A DNA stretch of 27,041 bases from Rhodospirillaceae bacterium UBA4479 (lineage in GTDB: Bacteria > Pseudomonadota > Alphaproteobacteria > Rhodospirillales > Casp-alpha2): positions 1 to 27,041 of the forward strand of contig DGNZ01000294.1 in assembly GCA_002389175.1 (NCBI GenBank). Direction: 5' to 3'. Of the stretch, positions 7,954 to 16,349 are shown piece by piece. The stretch's first letter is position 1, and the number at the start of each line of letters is the position of its first letter. A model generated the notes under the pieces. The model did not search any database and was not told the DNA's origin. It saw only the letters and a program-made list of their open reading frames with translations. A program made the translations under genes and the position numbers.

Positions 7954-9073
7954 TGAACCTCTCTACACCGAATGAACGGAATTCTTCTGGCGGTGGATCA
8001 CCTGCGATCCAACCACTAACAACGCGCGCATTCACCGCCGCCAGCGTGACACCGCTATGCGATGCAATGCCATAGATACCGGGGTGGGTCGCGGACTCCT
8101 GATACACAGGACATTTATCTGGGGTCAGCACCCGCAGTGCCGCCCAAGAACGAACAATATTGAGCCCGCGCAAGGCTGGAATGGTTCGTGCTGCGCGCGC
8201 CGCAATGTCGTTGATTGATTTGGTGTCCACCATGTCGTCGTAACCTGCCTCTTCGGCAGATACCCCTAACATGATAGAACCTTCGTGGGTTTGACGGAAC
8301 GCACTCATTGGCATCGGCAGCAACGGCTGTGTCCGTTCAGTGACCAAGATGTGGCCACGCTGCGGACGAATAGGAATATCCAGTCCCAACGGCGGACCCA
8401 AATCTTTTAAGCCATGTCCCGCAGCGATCACAATTTTTGCCGCTCGGATATCGCCAGCTTCGGCATGGACAACATATCCATCCGCATCATCAGAGACCGA
8501 TGTCACTCGGTGTCCGGGCTTATACGTTCCACCCAATTGTTGAAACCGGGTATGCATCGCACGCAACAGAAATAGCGGGTTAACATGGCCATCTAACGGG
8601 CTGTAAGACGCGCCGACAACCTCGTCACCCAATTGCACACCAGGCAACATGTCTTCGACTTGCTTGCGGTCCAAGTATTCAATCTCGTAGGGCTCGCCAC
8701 CGCCTTGCTGATAGATTTGTCCAAGGAAATGCTGGCGATGTGCCATTTCTTCATCGCCCAAACATAGCTCTAACCCACCCGGATTAGCATGCGCGACGTC
8801 AACCCCCGTGGCATCCTTCAACTCCGAGGCAAAATCACCATAAAGACCTGCAGAGCGACGCGTCCATCTGACGTAATCAGGCATCCCAAAGCCTTTGCCT
8901 TGGAACCACACTAGGCCAAAATTCCCACGTGCGACGCGCAAAACATCGTCACCTTCATCCAAAATACAAACGTCCAACCCGCGCTGTAACAAGCCAATCG
9001 AAACCGCAGGACCAATCATCCCGCCACCGATCACAGCCACATCAAAACGATCTTTGTTCATCGTATCAAACAT
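7934..9073 (-). CDS. FAD-dependent substrate-oxidising subunit (HcnC / opine oxidase B-like, DAO family)
   Basis: A 379-residue DAO-type flavoprotein with VAVIGGGMIGPAVSIGL near the N-terminus, a central AAKIVIAAGHGLKDL segment and a C-terminal GIYGIASHSGVTLAAVNA loop. It is the catalytic partner expected for the two downstream genes, completing the HcnABC / OoxAB / LhpBEF-like trimer. The open frame starts at GTG 9100, but ATG 9073 has GGGAAGG four bases upstream and gives the usual short N-terminus. The substrate is probably a secondary amine or amino acid such as a proline derivative or opine; no proline-epimerase or downstream catabolic gene is in the window to settle this. Confidence 0.86.
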   Translation of the reverse strand: MFDTMNKDRFDVAVIGGGMIGPAVSIGLLQRGLDVCILDEGDDVLRVARGNFGLVWFQGKGFGMPDYVRWTRRSAGLYGDFASELKDATGVDVAHANPGGLELCLGDEEMAHRQHFLGQIYQQGGGEPYEIEYLDRKQVEDMLPGVQLGDEVVGASYSPLDGHVNPLFLLRAMHTRFQQLGGTYKPGHRVTSVSDDADGYVVHAEAGDIRAAKIVIAAGHGLKDLGPPLGLDIPIRPQRGHILVTERTQPLLPMPMSAFRQTHEGSIMLGVSAEEAGYDDMVDTKSINDIAARAARTIPALRGLNIVRSWAALRVLTPDKCPVYQESATHPGIYGIASHSGVTLAAVNARVVSGWIAGDPPPEEFRSFGVERFNAENAA

Positions 9074-9146
9074 CACGCCTTCCCAAATCGGATGCTTCAC
9101 AAATCAAAACAACCTCTTTCAAAAAAGGCGACGAAATAGACTTCTG

Positions 9147-10112
9147 TCAAATTCTATTCGCATCAATCGTTGATAATCGCGCCAGCAACGCATCCAAATC
9201 GTCATGCTTATCACCAAGCAATTCATTGAATTCATTACGTATCATTTCAGCAAAGGCACGTGCCAATCGGGAAAGTGGCCTGCGTGATGGAGTTAGGATG
9301 GAAAACTGATATTTAATAGTAGGTCGAATGGGTAGAAAGCGAATCGCCCCGGGCTCTGGGCTTGTCGCCCAGTACAGCCAAGCACTCAGTGGACTCAGCA
9401 CACCGAATGCTAACCCACGCGAAATTAGCGGATACTGCGCGGCGGCATTCTGTAGCTCAAAGCGAACGTTCAACGTTGCCCCCGCATCATCGAACATATC
9501 GCGCAGGGCACGTGGAATGAAATGTTCTGGCAATAAAGTCGCACATGGCTTCCCATCCAAATCCTGCGGTGTCACGAATTCATTTTTTGCGAGAGGGTCA
9601 TATGCGGGTAGCGCACATACACAATCCAATTCGATCGGGTCCGCATCAACCAAGTCGGAATCCCAACCCAATTCTGCCAACCCGACATCAAACTGCTCAA
9701 TCGAGAGCTGTTCATATAATGTTGCAGAGGGGGTCGATTGCATCAGGAAACTTGCATTCGGATATTGCTTTGCAAATTTCGCAATAAATCTTGGCATAAA
9801 GAATTCCGATATGATTGGCATACACGCCACGCGAATTTGTTCCGTGTCGCGCCCGCCACCTTGGCGCATAGACCTCTCCAATGACGCCATGCGGCGGAGG
9901 ATTTCTTCGCTCTCGCCCAATAAGAACTGCGCTTCGGGGACGGCTTGTAAGCGGCTGTTTTTACGTTCAAACAACTCGTAGCCGATCTCTCGTTCAAGGT
10001 TTGCAATCGCTGCACTAATCGCAGGCTGAGTCCGACCAAGATTTTTTGCAGCCTTGGTCACGGACCCCGATAGCATAACTTCTCGAAAAACTTGAAGGTG
10101 CCATAAATTCAT
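9147..10112 (-). CDS. LysR-family transcriptional regulator
   Basis: A 321-residue LTTR. The winged HTH occupies residues about 1-60 (LWHLQVFREVMLSGSVTKAAKNLGRTQPAISAAIANLE split over helix 1-3), and the rest is the periplasmic-binding-like inducer domain (about 90-300). ATG 10112 is preferred over ATG 10139 because AAGGGA lies eight bases upstream. It is read the same way as the dehydrogenase genes, 73 bp upstream of them, and divergently from the TRAP genes. It most likely senses the transported substrate and controls both sets; the palindrome at 10133-10157 lies 20 bp ahead of its start. Confidence 0.92.
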   Translation of the reverse strand: MNLWHLQVFREVMLSGSVTKAAKNLGRTQPAISAAIANLEREIGYELFERKNSRLQAVPEAQFLLGESEEILRRMASLERSMRQGGGRDTEQIRVACMPIISEFFMPRFIAKFAKQYPNASFLMQSTPSATLYEQLSIEQFDVGLAELGWDSDLVDADPIELDCVCALPAYDPLAKNEFVTPQDLDGKPCATLLPEHFIPRALRDMFDDAGATLNVRFELQNAAAQYPLISRGLAFGVLSPLSAWLYWATSPEPGAIRFLPIRPTIKYQFSILTPSRRPLSRLARAFAEMIRNEFNELLGDKHDDLDALLARLSTIDANRI

Positions 10113-10132
10113 CAAACAAATCCCTTTGATCT

Positions 10133-10157
10133 TACCCATAAATTATATTTATGGGTA
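10133..10157. promoter_or_regulatory. Perfect palindrome with T-N11-A core, probable LysR operator
   Basis: TACCCATAAAT at 10133-10143 is an exact inverted copy of ATTTATGGGTA at 10147-10157, with three bases between. Its centre holds T(10139)-N11-A(10151), the classical LysR binding signature. It lies just upstream of the chosen LysR start and about 245 bp before the TAXI gene. A weaker inverted pair, AAATGG/CCATTT, spans 10180-10204 and may be a second half-site. The rest of 10113-10402 holds no gene. The palindrome is seen directly; its use by this regulator is inferred. Confidence 0.7.
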
Positions 10158-10217
10158 TAAAAAAAGAAAAGATTTGATTAAATGGGTGTGGTGACTGACC
10201 ATTTGCGCCTTACAGGG

Positions 10218-10257
10218 AGGGAAGAGGCAAAGTTCAACAAGCAATGGCCTCTTTCCT
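10218..10257 (+). repeat. 11-bp stem-loop in the leader of the TAXI/TRAP operon
   Basis: Arms 10218-10228 and 10247-10257 pair over 11 bp with one G-T pair around an 18-base loop. There is no following T-run. It is 145 bp ahead of the transporter start and could be part of a long 5' leader or a binding site. Role unknown. Confidence 0.4.
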
Positions 10258-10402
10258 GAGAAATGTTAGGGCATGATCATATGACCCTAGCGGGGGATGA
10301 AAATTTGATTGGGGCGTGCACTCGACAACATTGGTTCGGGTCTCCTTCTATTGCTTCATTCCTTAATATGAATTTCACAGGACCAATAAAAGGAGTCGAA
10401 TT

Positions 10403-11398
10403 ATGAAATTCCGTACAGCACTGGCCATGACGGCCGTTGCAGGTGTTCTTGCAGTATCCAGCGTTGCCCAAGCCCAGGACATGAAGTTCTGGCGCATCGG
10501 TACCGGCGGCGCAGGCGGCACGTATTATCCCATCGGCGGTTTGATCGCCAACGCGATTTCCAACCCTCCGGGTTCACGTCCTTGCGATAAGGGTGGTAGC
10601 TGTGGCGTACCAGGTTTGGTCGCAATTGCGGTTTCCACGAACGCATCTGTTGCGAACGCGAACGCCATTCAAGCTGGTCAGCTTGACGCTGGTCTCGCCG
10701 GTGCACAAACGGTTGTTCAAGCCTACAAAGGCGAAGGTAAGTTTGTTGGCAACAAAAAAGATAAGATTCGCGCGATCGCAAATCTGTATCCAGAAGACAT
10801 GCACCTCGTCTCTCCTAAGGGCCAAACCCTTAGCGGGCTAAAAGACCTAAACGGTAAGAATGTCGGCGTTGCTGCTGCTGGTTCTGGTACGCAGGTTTCC
10901 GTTAAAATGATCCTGGAAAACTACAGCATCAAAGCTGACGAACAAGAACTTGGCCTGGGCCAAAGCGCGCAGCGCTTGGCTGATGGTCAATTGGATGCGT
11001 TCTTCTATGCAGGTGGTACGCCGTTTGCAGCGTTGATCCAGTTGGGCTCAACCAAAGGCTTTGAGCTTTATAAGTTCACAGAGACTGAACAAACAGAGAT
11101 CAACAAGATCATTCCTTACTACGTTCCATCTTTGATTCCAGCTGGCACGTACGAGACGATCACCTATGACGTCCCAACAGTGGCCGTTAATGGTCAGTTG
11201 GTAACATCTGCTGATCAACCTGCTGATTTGATTTATGACATTACCAAAGCTTTGTGGAACAAAAACACCCGCAAACTTTTGGATAAAGGTCATTCAAAAG
11301 GTAAAGCGATCCAACTAGAAACAGCATTAAAAGGTGTATTGGTTCCAGTTCACCCAGGTGCTGAGAAATTCTACAAAGAAGCCGGACTTATTAAGTAA
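10403..11398 (+). CDS. TAXI-family TRAP transporter solute-binding protein
   Basis: A 331-residue secreted protein with a clear signal peptide (hydrophobic residues about 5-20, AQA cleavage after residue 24). The mature N-terminus WRIGTGGAGGTYYPIGG is the TAXI hallmark. Later motifs include ANANAIQAGQLDAGLAGAQ and GKNVGVAAAGSGTQ. C61 and C67 may form a disulfide in the periplasm. It captures a small carboxylate or amino-acid-like solute for the fused permease encoded next. AAGGAG lies about seven bases ahead of the ATG. A strong terminator after the gene should make it more abundant than the permease. Confidence 0.93.
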   Translation: MKFRTALAMTAVAGVLAVSSVAQAQDMKFWRIGTGGAGGTYYPIGGLIANAISNPPGSRPCDKGGSCGVPGLVAIAVSTNASVANANAIQAGQLDAGLAGAQTVVQAYKGEGKFVGNKKDKIRAIANLYPEDMHLVSPKGQTLSGLKDLNGKNVGVAAAGSGTQVSVKMILENYSIKADEQELGLGQSAQRLADGQLDAFFYAGGTPFAALIQLGSTKGFELYKFTETEQTEINKIIPYYVPSLIPAGTYETITYDVPTVAVNGQLVTSADQPADLIYDITKALWNKNTRKLLDKGHSKGKAIQLETALKGVLVPVHPGAEKFYKEAGLIK

Positions 11399-11414
11399 GA
11401 CCGACTGACTATTC

Positions 11415-11453
11415 GGGGCGCATGGAAAACCCGTGCGCCCCGTTTTCGTTTCT
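11415..11453 (+). terminator. Intrinsic terminator/attenuator between TAXI protein and permease
   Basis: GGGGCGCA at 11415-11422 pairs with TGCGCCCC at 11434-11441 and is followed by a T-rich tract (GTTTTCGTTTCTT). Placed 16 bases after the binding-protein stop and before the permease on the same strand, it fits partial termination that keeps the periplasmic protein in excess. Confidence 0.8.
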
Positions 11454-11498
11454 TCATAAAAAATAACTTTTTATAGTTTTCGTCTTTCGGGGGGCTCC

Positions 11499-13598
11499 AT
11501 GGCTGAATTTGATGCAAAAGCGGCTGAAGAACTTGAGAAAAAATATGACTCAGGGCTTCAAACACGCGCGCTTGGACCCGTCCTCGTAAAATTCGTGTTC
11601 GCGTTTTCGGTGGCATTCGCGATGTACCATTGGATCACCGCAGGGACCGGCGTTCCTATCGACTACTGGCACATGGGCTTTCATATGTCCGGTGTCATTC
11701 TGTTGGTCTTTATTGCCTATCCGATGTTCAAAACCGATTACCAGATGAGCCTTGGCGACAACACATGGTGGCGCTTCTCAAACGTACCAATTTGGGATTG
11801 GCTGTTCATCGTTGTCGGTATCGCCTGCTCTCTCTACATCGGGATCACTTGGTACGAGATAAATTTTGAAATCTTTGGCATGTCCTTCTTCTTGCCAGAA
11901 CAAGTTATTCGCCAAGGGGACCCGGCGCCCATTGATGTTGTGTTCGGTACCATGCTTATCCTCGTTTTATTGGAAGCCGTCCGGCGCACACTTGGGATTA
12001 TCGTCCCCATTATCATTTTGATATTTACCGGCTATGCCATTTTCGGACAATACATCCCAGTCCAGATTTTGACCCACCCCGGCATCAACTGGTCGCAGTT
12101 CATCAACAATATTTACTTCCCGGCCGAAGGTATTTACGGCGTCACGTTGTGGATTGTCTCAACCGTGGTTTTCCATTTCGTCCTATTTGGCGTCATCGCG
12201 CAACGCATGGGCCTCGGCCAATTCTTTGTTGATATCGCCACAGTAATCGCTGGTCGATACACAGGCGGTCTGGCAAAGGTATCAGTAGTGTCCTCTGCAT
12301 TCTTTGGGACAATTTCCGGTTCTTCCATTGCGAACACGGTCTCGACCGGTTCTTTGACCATTCCGAATATGAAAAAGATGGGCTATCCAGGCCATCTAGC
12401 GGGCGGCGTAGAAGCCGCAGCCAGTGCGGGTGGACAAATCACACCTCCTATCATGGGGGCTGCAGCCTTTGTGATGGCTGAATTTTTGGAAGTCCCCTAC
12501 ACCACCATCGTTCTGGCAGCGATCGTACCTGCTTCCATGCATTATGTGGGTGTTCTCTGTATCGTCCATTTTCAGGCCCGCCGCCTTGGGCTCAAAGGCC
12601 TTCCAGCCGATGAAATTCCTAAACTGCTGCATGTTGTTAAGCGTGGCTGGCCAACAGCTGTCCCGCTGATCGTATTGATCTACGTCCTGTTTAGTGGATT
12701 CTCGCCACATATGGCGGCATTTTGGGGCATTACCACAGCCATCACGATTGGGTTCTTGAACCCCATGCACCGTTTGACGATCGGGGATCTCCTTGATGGG
12801 TTCGTAACCGGCGTGAAATACGCCTTGGCCGTCGGCGCCGTCTGTGCAGCCATCGGCATTGTGGTCGGTGTCGTTAACTCAACAGGTCTTGGCTTCCGTC
12901 TCGGTTTCATGGTGACAAACGGCGCTTTGGGCATCGCTGAAACACTTCACCCCATTCTTGATTTTATCCCGTTCAGCGACTTCTCAATCGATGGGATCAC
13001 ACTGTTTATATCGTTGGTCCTGATCGCTATCACGTGCATCATGATGGGGGCAGGCCTGCCGACAACAGCGCTCTACATCATGCTGGTAACAGTCGCACAG
13101 CCGGCTCTCGGCAATCTAGGCGTACCGCCGCTGGCTTCGCACTTGTTCGTTCTGTATTACGGGGTGATTTCTGAAATCACGCCGCCGGTTTGCGCATCCG
13201 CGTATGCGGCAGCCGGCATTGCTAACGCCAACCCATTCAGAACAGGCTGCTCTGCATTCACACTGGGAATCGGAAAACTGATCGTTCCCATGGTCTTCGT
13301 GTATTCACCAGCCATGCTGATCGTATTGCCTGAGTACTTCAACTGGCCTGATTTCTTTACGACAACACTCACATGTGCGTCGGGCGTCGTTTTGTTAGCG
13401 ATGAGCGTTGCCGGCTACTTCATCACACACATCCCTGGGCCACTACGGGTGATGTCCGCACTTGCCGGCATCTTCCTGGTAGCACCTGGATATGAAAGCG
13501 ATCTTTGGGCGGCAGCATTCTTTGCCCCTGTAGCATTCCAACAATTCCTGGGATGGCGTGCGGGTAAAGCAGGGGCACCCCAGGAATCTAAAGCATAG
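11499..13598 (+). CDS. TRAP transporter fused permease (DctQM), TAXI type
   Basis: A 699-residue integral membrane protein. The first part (about residues 25-190) has several hydrophobic helices corresponding to the small DctQ subunit; the remainder is the DctM part with about a dozen helices. The SGSSIANTVSTGSLTIP (about 267-283) and GGQITPPIMGAAAFVMAEFL segments are characteristic of the fused TAXI permeases. It imports the ligand of the neighbouring binding protein using a sodium or proton gradient. GGGGGG sits about five bases ahead of the ATG. The next gene starts eight bases after its stop, so the dehydrogenase is probably co-transcribed. Confidence 0.93.
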   Translation: MAEFDAKAAEELEKKYDSGLQTRALGPVLVKFVFAFSVAFAMYHWITAGTGVPIDYWHMGFHMSGVILLVFIAYPMFKTDYQMSLGDNTWWRFSNVPIWDWLFIVVGIACSLYIGITWYEINFEIFGMSFFLPEQVIRQGDPAPIDVVFGTMLILVLLEAVRRTLGIIVPIIILIFTGYAIFGQYIPVQILTHPGINWSQFINNIYFPAEGIYGVTLWIVSTVVFHFVLFGVIAQRMGLGQFFVDIATVIAGRYTGGLAKVSVVSSAFFGTISGSSIANTVSTGSLTIPNMKKMGYPGHLAGGVEAAASAGGQITPPIMGAAAFVMAEFLEVPYTTIVLAAIVPASMHYVGVLCIVHFQARRLGLKGLPADEIPKLLHVVKRGWPTAVPLIVLIYVLFSGFSPHMAAFWGITTAITIGFLNPMHRLTIGDLLDGFVTGVKYALAVGAVCAAIGIVVGVVNSTGLGFRLGFMVTNGALGIAETLHPILDFIPFSDFSIDGITLFISLVLIAITCIMMGAGLPTTALYIMLVTVAQPALGNLGVPPLASHLFVLYYGVISEITPPVCASAYAAAGIANANPFRTGCSAFTLGIGKLIVPMVFVYSPAMLIVLPEYFNWPDFFTTTLTCASGVVLLAMSVAGYFITHIPGPLRVMSALAGIFLVAPGYESDLWAAAFFAPVAFQQFLGWRAGKAGAPQESKA

Positions 13599-13606
13599 GT
13601 CGGTCA

Positions 13607-14860
13607 GTGGCGGATAAAGAAGAAGATATAGGCTACGCCGTTATTGGCGCGGGAATCGTCGGAATTTGCACGGCGCTTTCGCTGCAGGAGCGGGGCAAGA
13701 AAGTCACCCTTCTAGACGCGCTACAGCCGTCTGAAGCGACATCCTTTGGCAATGCTGGTGTCATATCGTCTTGGGCATGCATTCCGCAGTCCATGCCCGG
13801 CATTTGGAAAAACGTGCCCAAGTGGTTGATGGACCCCGAAGGTCCAGTCGCGTTGCGTTGGGGTTATTTGCCAAAATTTCTGCCCTGGATGGTGAAATTT
13901 CTCGCGGCCGGTAAAGCTGATCGCATTCCCGCCATTGCAGATGCGATGCTCCAACTCCATCGCCCTACAGTTGACTTATATCGCCGCCACTTGGAAGGCA
14001 CGGGACACGAGGCACTGGTCAAAGATTCATACTATGTCTTTGCATACCGCAATGCCGCTGATGCCAATCTGGATAATTTCGAATGGAGGTTGCGGACAGA
14101 ACGTGGGGTCCCCGCTGAGCGCATCGATCGCGGTGCATTAAGTGATATAGAACCAGAAATCTCAGATGCCTACCAAGCCGCAATATTGGTTAAGGATCAG
14201 GGACGCGCACTCGACCCAGGTGGGATCGGTAAAGCCCTGGCCGAGAAGTTCCAGCGTGCAGGCGGCACATTTAAACAATGCCGAGTCGAAAGTCTGCACC
14301 CGCGCGAAGATAAGCGCGTCTCGATAAAGACTGATGCTGGCACGTTTGACGCTGAAAAGGTTGTCTTAGCCGCCGGCGCTTGGTCTGCAAATTTGCTGAA
14401 GCCACTTGGCATCAACTTACCGCTTGAATCTGAACGGGGCTATCACATCGTGTTCACCGACCCCGGCGTAACGGTGAACAATTCTGTCATGATGACCGAC
14501 GCCAAATGTGTGATCTCTAGCATGAACATGGGTGTCCGCTGCGCTGGCACGGCTGAATTTGCGGGCCTTGATCACCCACCTAATTATAAGCGAGCCCATG
14601 TCCTGGCAGGACCAGCGAAACGATTGCTGCCGAACCTGAATACTGAGGCACGAGAAGTTTGGATGGGTCATAGACCATCATTTCCCGATAGCCTTCCCGC
14701 CATTGGAAATATTCCGGGGATACCAGGGATTGTGACTGCTTTTGGGCATGGCCATTTGGGCTTAACAGCAGCCCCCATGACAGGGCAATTGGCATCCCAA
14801 ATAGCAATAGGCGAGACACCTAATATCGATGTCTCGCCCTATAGCGTCGATAGATTTTAA
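13607..14860 (+). CDS. DadA-like FAD-dependent amino-acid dehydrogenase
   Basis: A 417-residue DAO-family enzyme close in size to D-amino-acid dehydrogenase DadA. The FAD site is YAVIGAGIVGICTALSL (10-26). ATSFGNAGVISSWACIPQSMPG and the C-terminal FGHGHLGLTAAPMTGQL loop match the DadA branch. It likely oxidises a D-amino or imino acid to the keto form and passes electrons to quinone. The GTG start follows AGGTCGG closely and lies eight bases after the permease stop, so uptake and oxidation are in one transcript. It ends ten bases before the convergent anti-sigma gene. Specificity is unproven. Confidence 0.88.
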   Translation: MADKEEDIGYAVIGAGIVGICTALSLQERGKKVTLLDALQPSEATSFGNAGVISSWACIPQSMPGIWKNVPKWLMDPEGPVALRWGYLPKFLPWMVKFLAAGKADRIPAIADAMLQLHRPTVDLYRRHLEGTGHEALVKDSYYVFAYRNAADANLDNFEWRLRTERGVPAERIDRGALSDIEPEISDAYQAAILVKDQGRALDPGGIGKALAEKFQRAGGTFKQCRVESLHPREDKRVSIKTDAGTFDAEKVVLAAGAWSANLLKPLGINLPLESERGYHIVFTDPGVTVNNSVMMTDAKCVISSMNMGVRCAGTAEFAGLDHPPNYKRAHVLAGPAKRLLPNLNTEAREVWMGHRPSFPDSLPAIGNIPGIPGIVTAFGHGHLGLTAAPMTGQLASQIAIGETPNIDVSPYSVDRF

Positions 14861-14870
14861 GTTCGGGTTA

Positions 14871-15527
14871 TTAGATCCGGAAGAACGGCTGTGCCACTTT
14901 CCCGAATATATCAAAGAACTTGAGCGGGCCTGTCGTCATGGCCAAGCAAATGCAATCTTCGCCTTGCATTGCAACTGGCTGGTGGACCGTGTCCTGATCT
15001 GCAATTTCGATGTCACCACGTGTGAATGATTGATCGCCATCGTCGAAACCACCAGTGAGAACCATCGTGAGTTCTTCTCCGTTGTGGCCATGTTCTAGAA
15101 CGCTGGATCCCGCTGCGATTTTCAACAGTCTGATTGAGGATGTACCATCGATATCGTCAAAGCGCATTTGATGAACACCGGGGCCAATACGACGCCATTT
15201 GATCGCGTCAACATCGCCACCAACAATACTTCTGAGGGGTTCAGGAAGAATCGGGTTATCACCAACGTGTGCGGCGCGCGGTAATTCAGCAGTAGAACCG
15301 GGAGCATCAAGACGCTCCAAAACATTGCCAAATGAAACGCTGTCCATCACTACAGGTTCAACGTCTTCGATCAATCCACCACCAATATCGTCAGCCAGAT
15401 CGGCCGATGCACGACACGTCGGGCACAAGGCTAAATGCGTTGCGACCAAATATGACGTCGCTTGATCCAAATCACCCGCAGCGTATGCCATCAAGGTTTC
15501 ATCCATCAAATGATGCTGAATGTTCAT
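14871..15527 (-). CDS. chrR: ChrR-type anti-sigma factor (ZAS domain plus cupin)
   Basis: A 218-residue protein. The N-terminal ZAS domain has H31-x3-C35-x2-C38 (HLALCPTC), the zinc site that holds an ECF sigma factor. The C-terminal cupin domain (about 110-205) keeps metal-ligand-like residues in LEHGHNGEE and a later VHQPV. This two-domain layout is ChrR, which releases RpoE in response to singlet oxygen in Rhodobacter. It overlaps the sigma gene by ATGA (15524-15527), as expected for a co-expressed sigma/anti-sigma pair. Confidence 0.92.
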   Translation of the reverse strand: MNIQHHLMDETLMAYAAGDLDQATSYLVATHLALCPTCRASADLADDIGGGLIEDVEPVVMDSVSFGNVLERLDAPGSTAELPRAAHVGDNPILPEPLRSIVGGDVDAIKWRRIGPGVHQMRFDDIDGTSSIRLLKIAAGSSVLEHGHNGEELTMVLTGGFDDGDQSFTRGDIEIADQDTVHQPVAMQGEDCICLAMTTGPLKFFDIFGKVAQPFFRI

Positions 15528-16207
15528 TCTAATTCGTCTCCAAGTATCTTTCTTATGCGGCCAAATGCTAGACGAAGTCGAGACTTCACCGTTCCGAGGG
15601 GCACACCTAGTTCTTCGGCAATCACGCTGTGTGATTTATCTTGATAAAATGACATGCGGACAACTTCCACCTGCTCTGGGTTTAATTCCTTTAAAGCGCT
15701 CGCGACAATGTCCGCTCTCTCAATACGATCAATTCGGTCATCTGCGGCTTCTTCAGCCGGGGGAACGAGGGCGGGATCTTCAGGATCAAGCTCAGGTCTA
15801 TTGAGTTTACGAAATGCATCGATCCTCAGATTACGCGCAATCGTAAATATCCATGTTGAGGGGGACGCTTTTGAGCGATCAAACTGTTCGGCTTTGCGCC
15901 AGACCATCAAAAGTGTTTCTTGCGCAAGCTCGTCTGCTAGCGAGTTTTCAGTACCCAATTTGAGCATGTAGCCCTTCACTCTTGGAGCATAGTGCTGGAA
16001 CAAGACCTTGAAGGCTTCTTTGTTTTTATCTTGGGCAATCAAATGCATGACGTGGGCAGCCCCATCAGGCGTGCCAGCGTCCATCGTAGCAGTCGTCATA
16101 TGTGCGGAAACCCTGATAGTCCTTGGATTATTGTCTGCCGCAATTGCCCCGCAAACCGAAGGAGACCCGGCGGAAACAGACATTTCATTGTTTGGCGCAT
16201 ACATCAT
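15524..16207 (-). CDS. rpoE: ECF sigma factor, RpoE/ECF11 type, partner of ChrR
   Basis: Sigma region 2 is visible as ADELAQETLLMVWRKAEQFD plus STWIFTIARNLRIDAFRK, and region 4 as LNPEQVEVVRMSFYQDKSHSVIAEELGVPLGTVKSRL. Together with the adjacent ChrR this is the singlet-oxygen type sigma. The frame from ATG 16207 gives 227 residues, about 36-41 longer than usual; ATG 16099 (191 aa) or 16084 (186 aa) would give family length, but none of the candidates has a good ribosome site. The promoter at 16217-16242 would start transcription at or next to 16207, so a leaderless message from that ATG is possible; I kept it but the N-terminus is uncertain. Confidence 0.88.
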   Translation of the reverse strand: MMYAPNNEMSVSAGSPSVCGAIAADNNPRTIRVSAHMTTATMDAGTPDGAAHVMHLIAQDKNKEAFKVLFQHYAPRVKGYMLKLGTENSLADELAQETLLMVWRKAEQFDRSKASPSTWIFTIARNLRIDAFRKLNRPELDPEDPALVPPAEEAADDRIDRIERADIVASALKELNPEQVEVVRMSFYQDKSHSVIAEELGVPLGTVKSRLRLAFGRIRKILGDELE

Positions 16208-16216
16208 ACTAACTTG

Positions 16217-16242
16217 TACGCCAACTATTGACCAATGGATCA
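16217..16242 (-). promoter_or_regulatory. RpoE-type promoter of rpoE-chrR (autoregulation)
   Basis: On the minus strand, TGATCC (16242-16237) is separated by 16 bases from CGTA (16220-16217). This matches the -35/-10 pattern known for ECF11 (RpoE/ChrR) sigma factors. It lies directly ahead of the sigma gene. Confidence 0.85.
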
Positions 16243-16277
16243 GTTCAACACAACATTTCCTGAGATTCCATTGCCAG

Positions 16278-16303
16278 TGATCTGACCCACGTCATCGCTC
16301 GTA
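16278..16303 (+). promoter_or_regulatory. RpoE-type promoter of the lipid-modification operon
   Basis: On the plus strand, TGATCT (16278-16283) is followed after 16 bases by CGTA (16300-16303), the same layout as the rpoE promoter. The predicted start of transcription is near 16313, giving a leader of about 37 bases with AAGGA ahead of the ATG at 16350. Confidence 0.85.
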
Positions 16304-16349
16304 AACGGCTGGAGGCAACTGTTTTTGCTTCGTCCAACAAGGAACTAGT

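Noticed and set aside
6248..9073. Hydrogen cyanide synthase (hcnABC)
   Set aside because: The three-subunit layout is shared with opine and hydroxyproline dehydrogenases, and the LysR, TRAP and DadA-like neighbours argue for nutrient oxidation, so the specific name was not used.
8895..9309. Overlapping plus-strand open frames around the DAO-subunit/LysR junction
   Set aside because: They are antisense to well-supported genes and their translations have no family features.
9328..9981. A long plus-strand open frame of 217 codons
   Set aside because: It is antisense to the LysR gene, with composition typical of a shadow frame; LysR motifs on the minus strand are clear.
14829..15029. Plus-strand open frame between the DadA-like and ChrR genes
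   Set aside because: It lies across two well-supported gene ends and gives no recognisable product.
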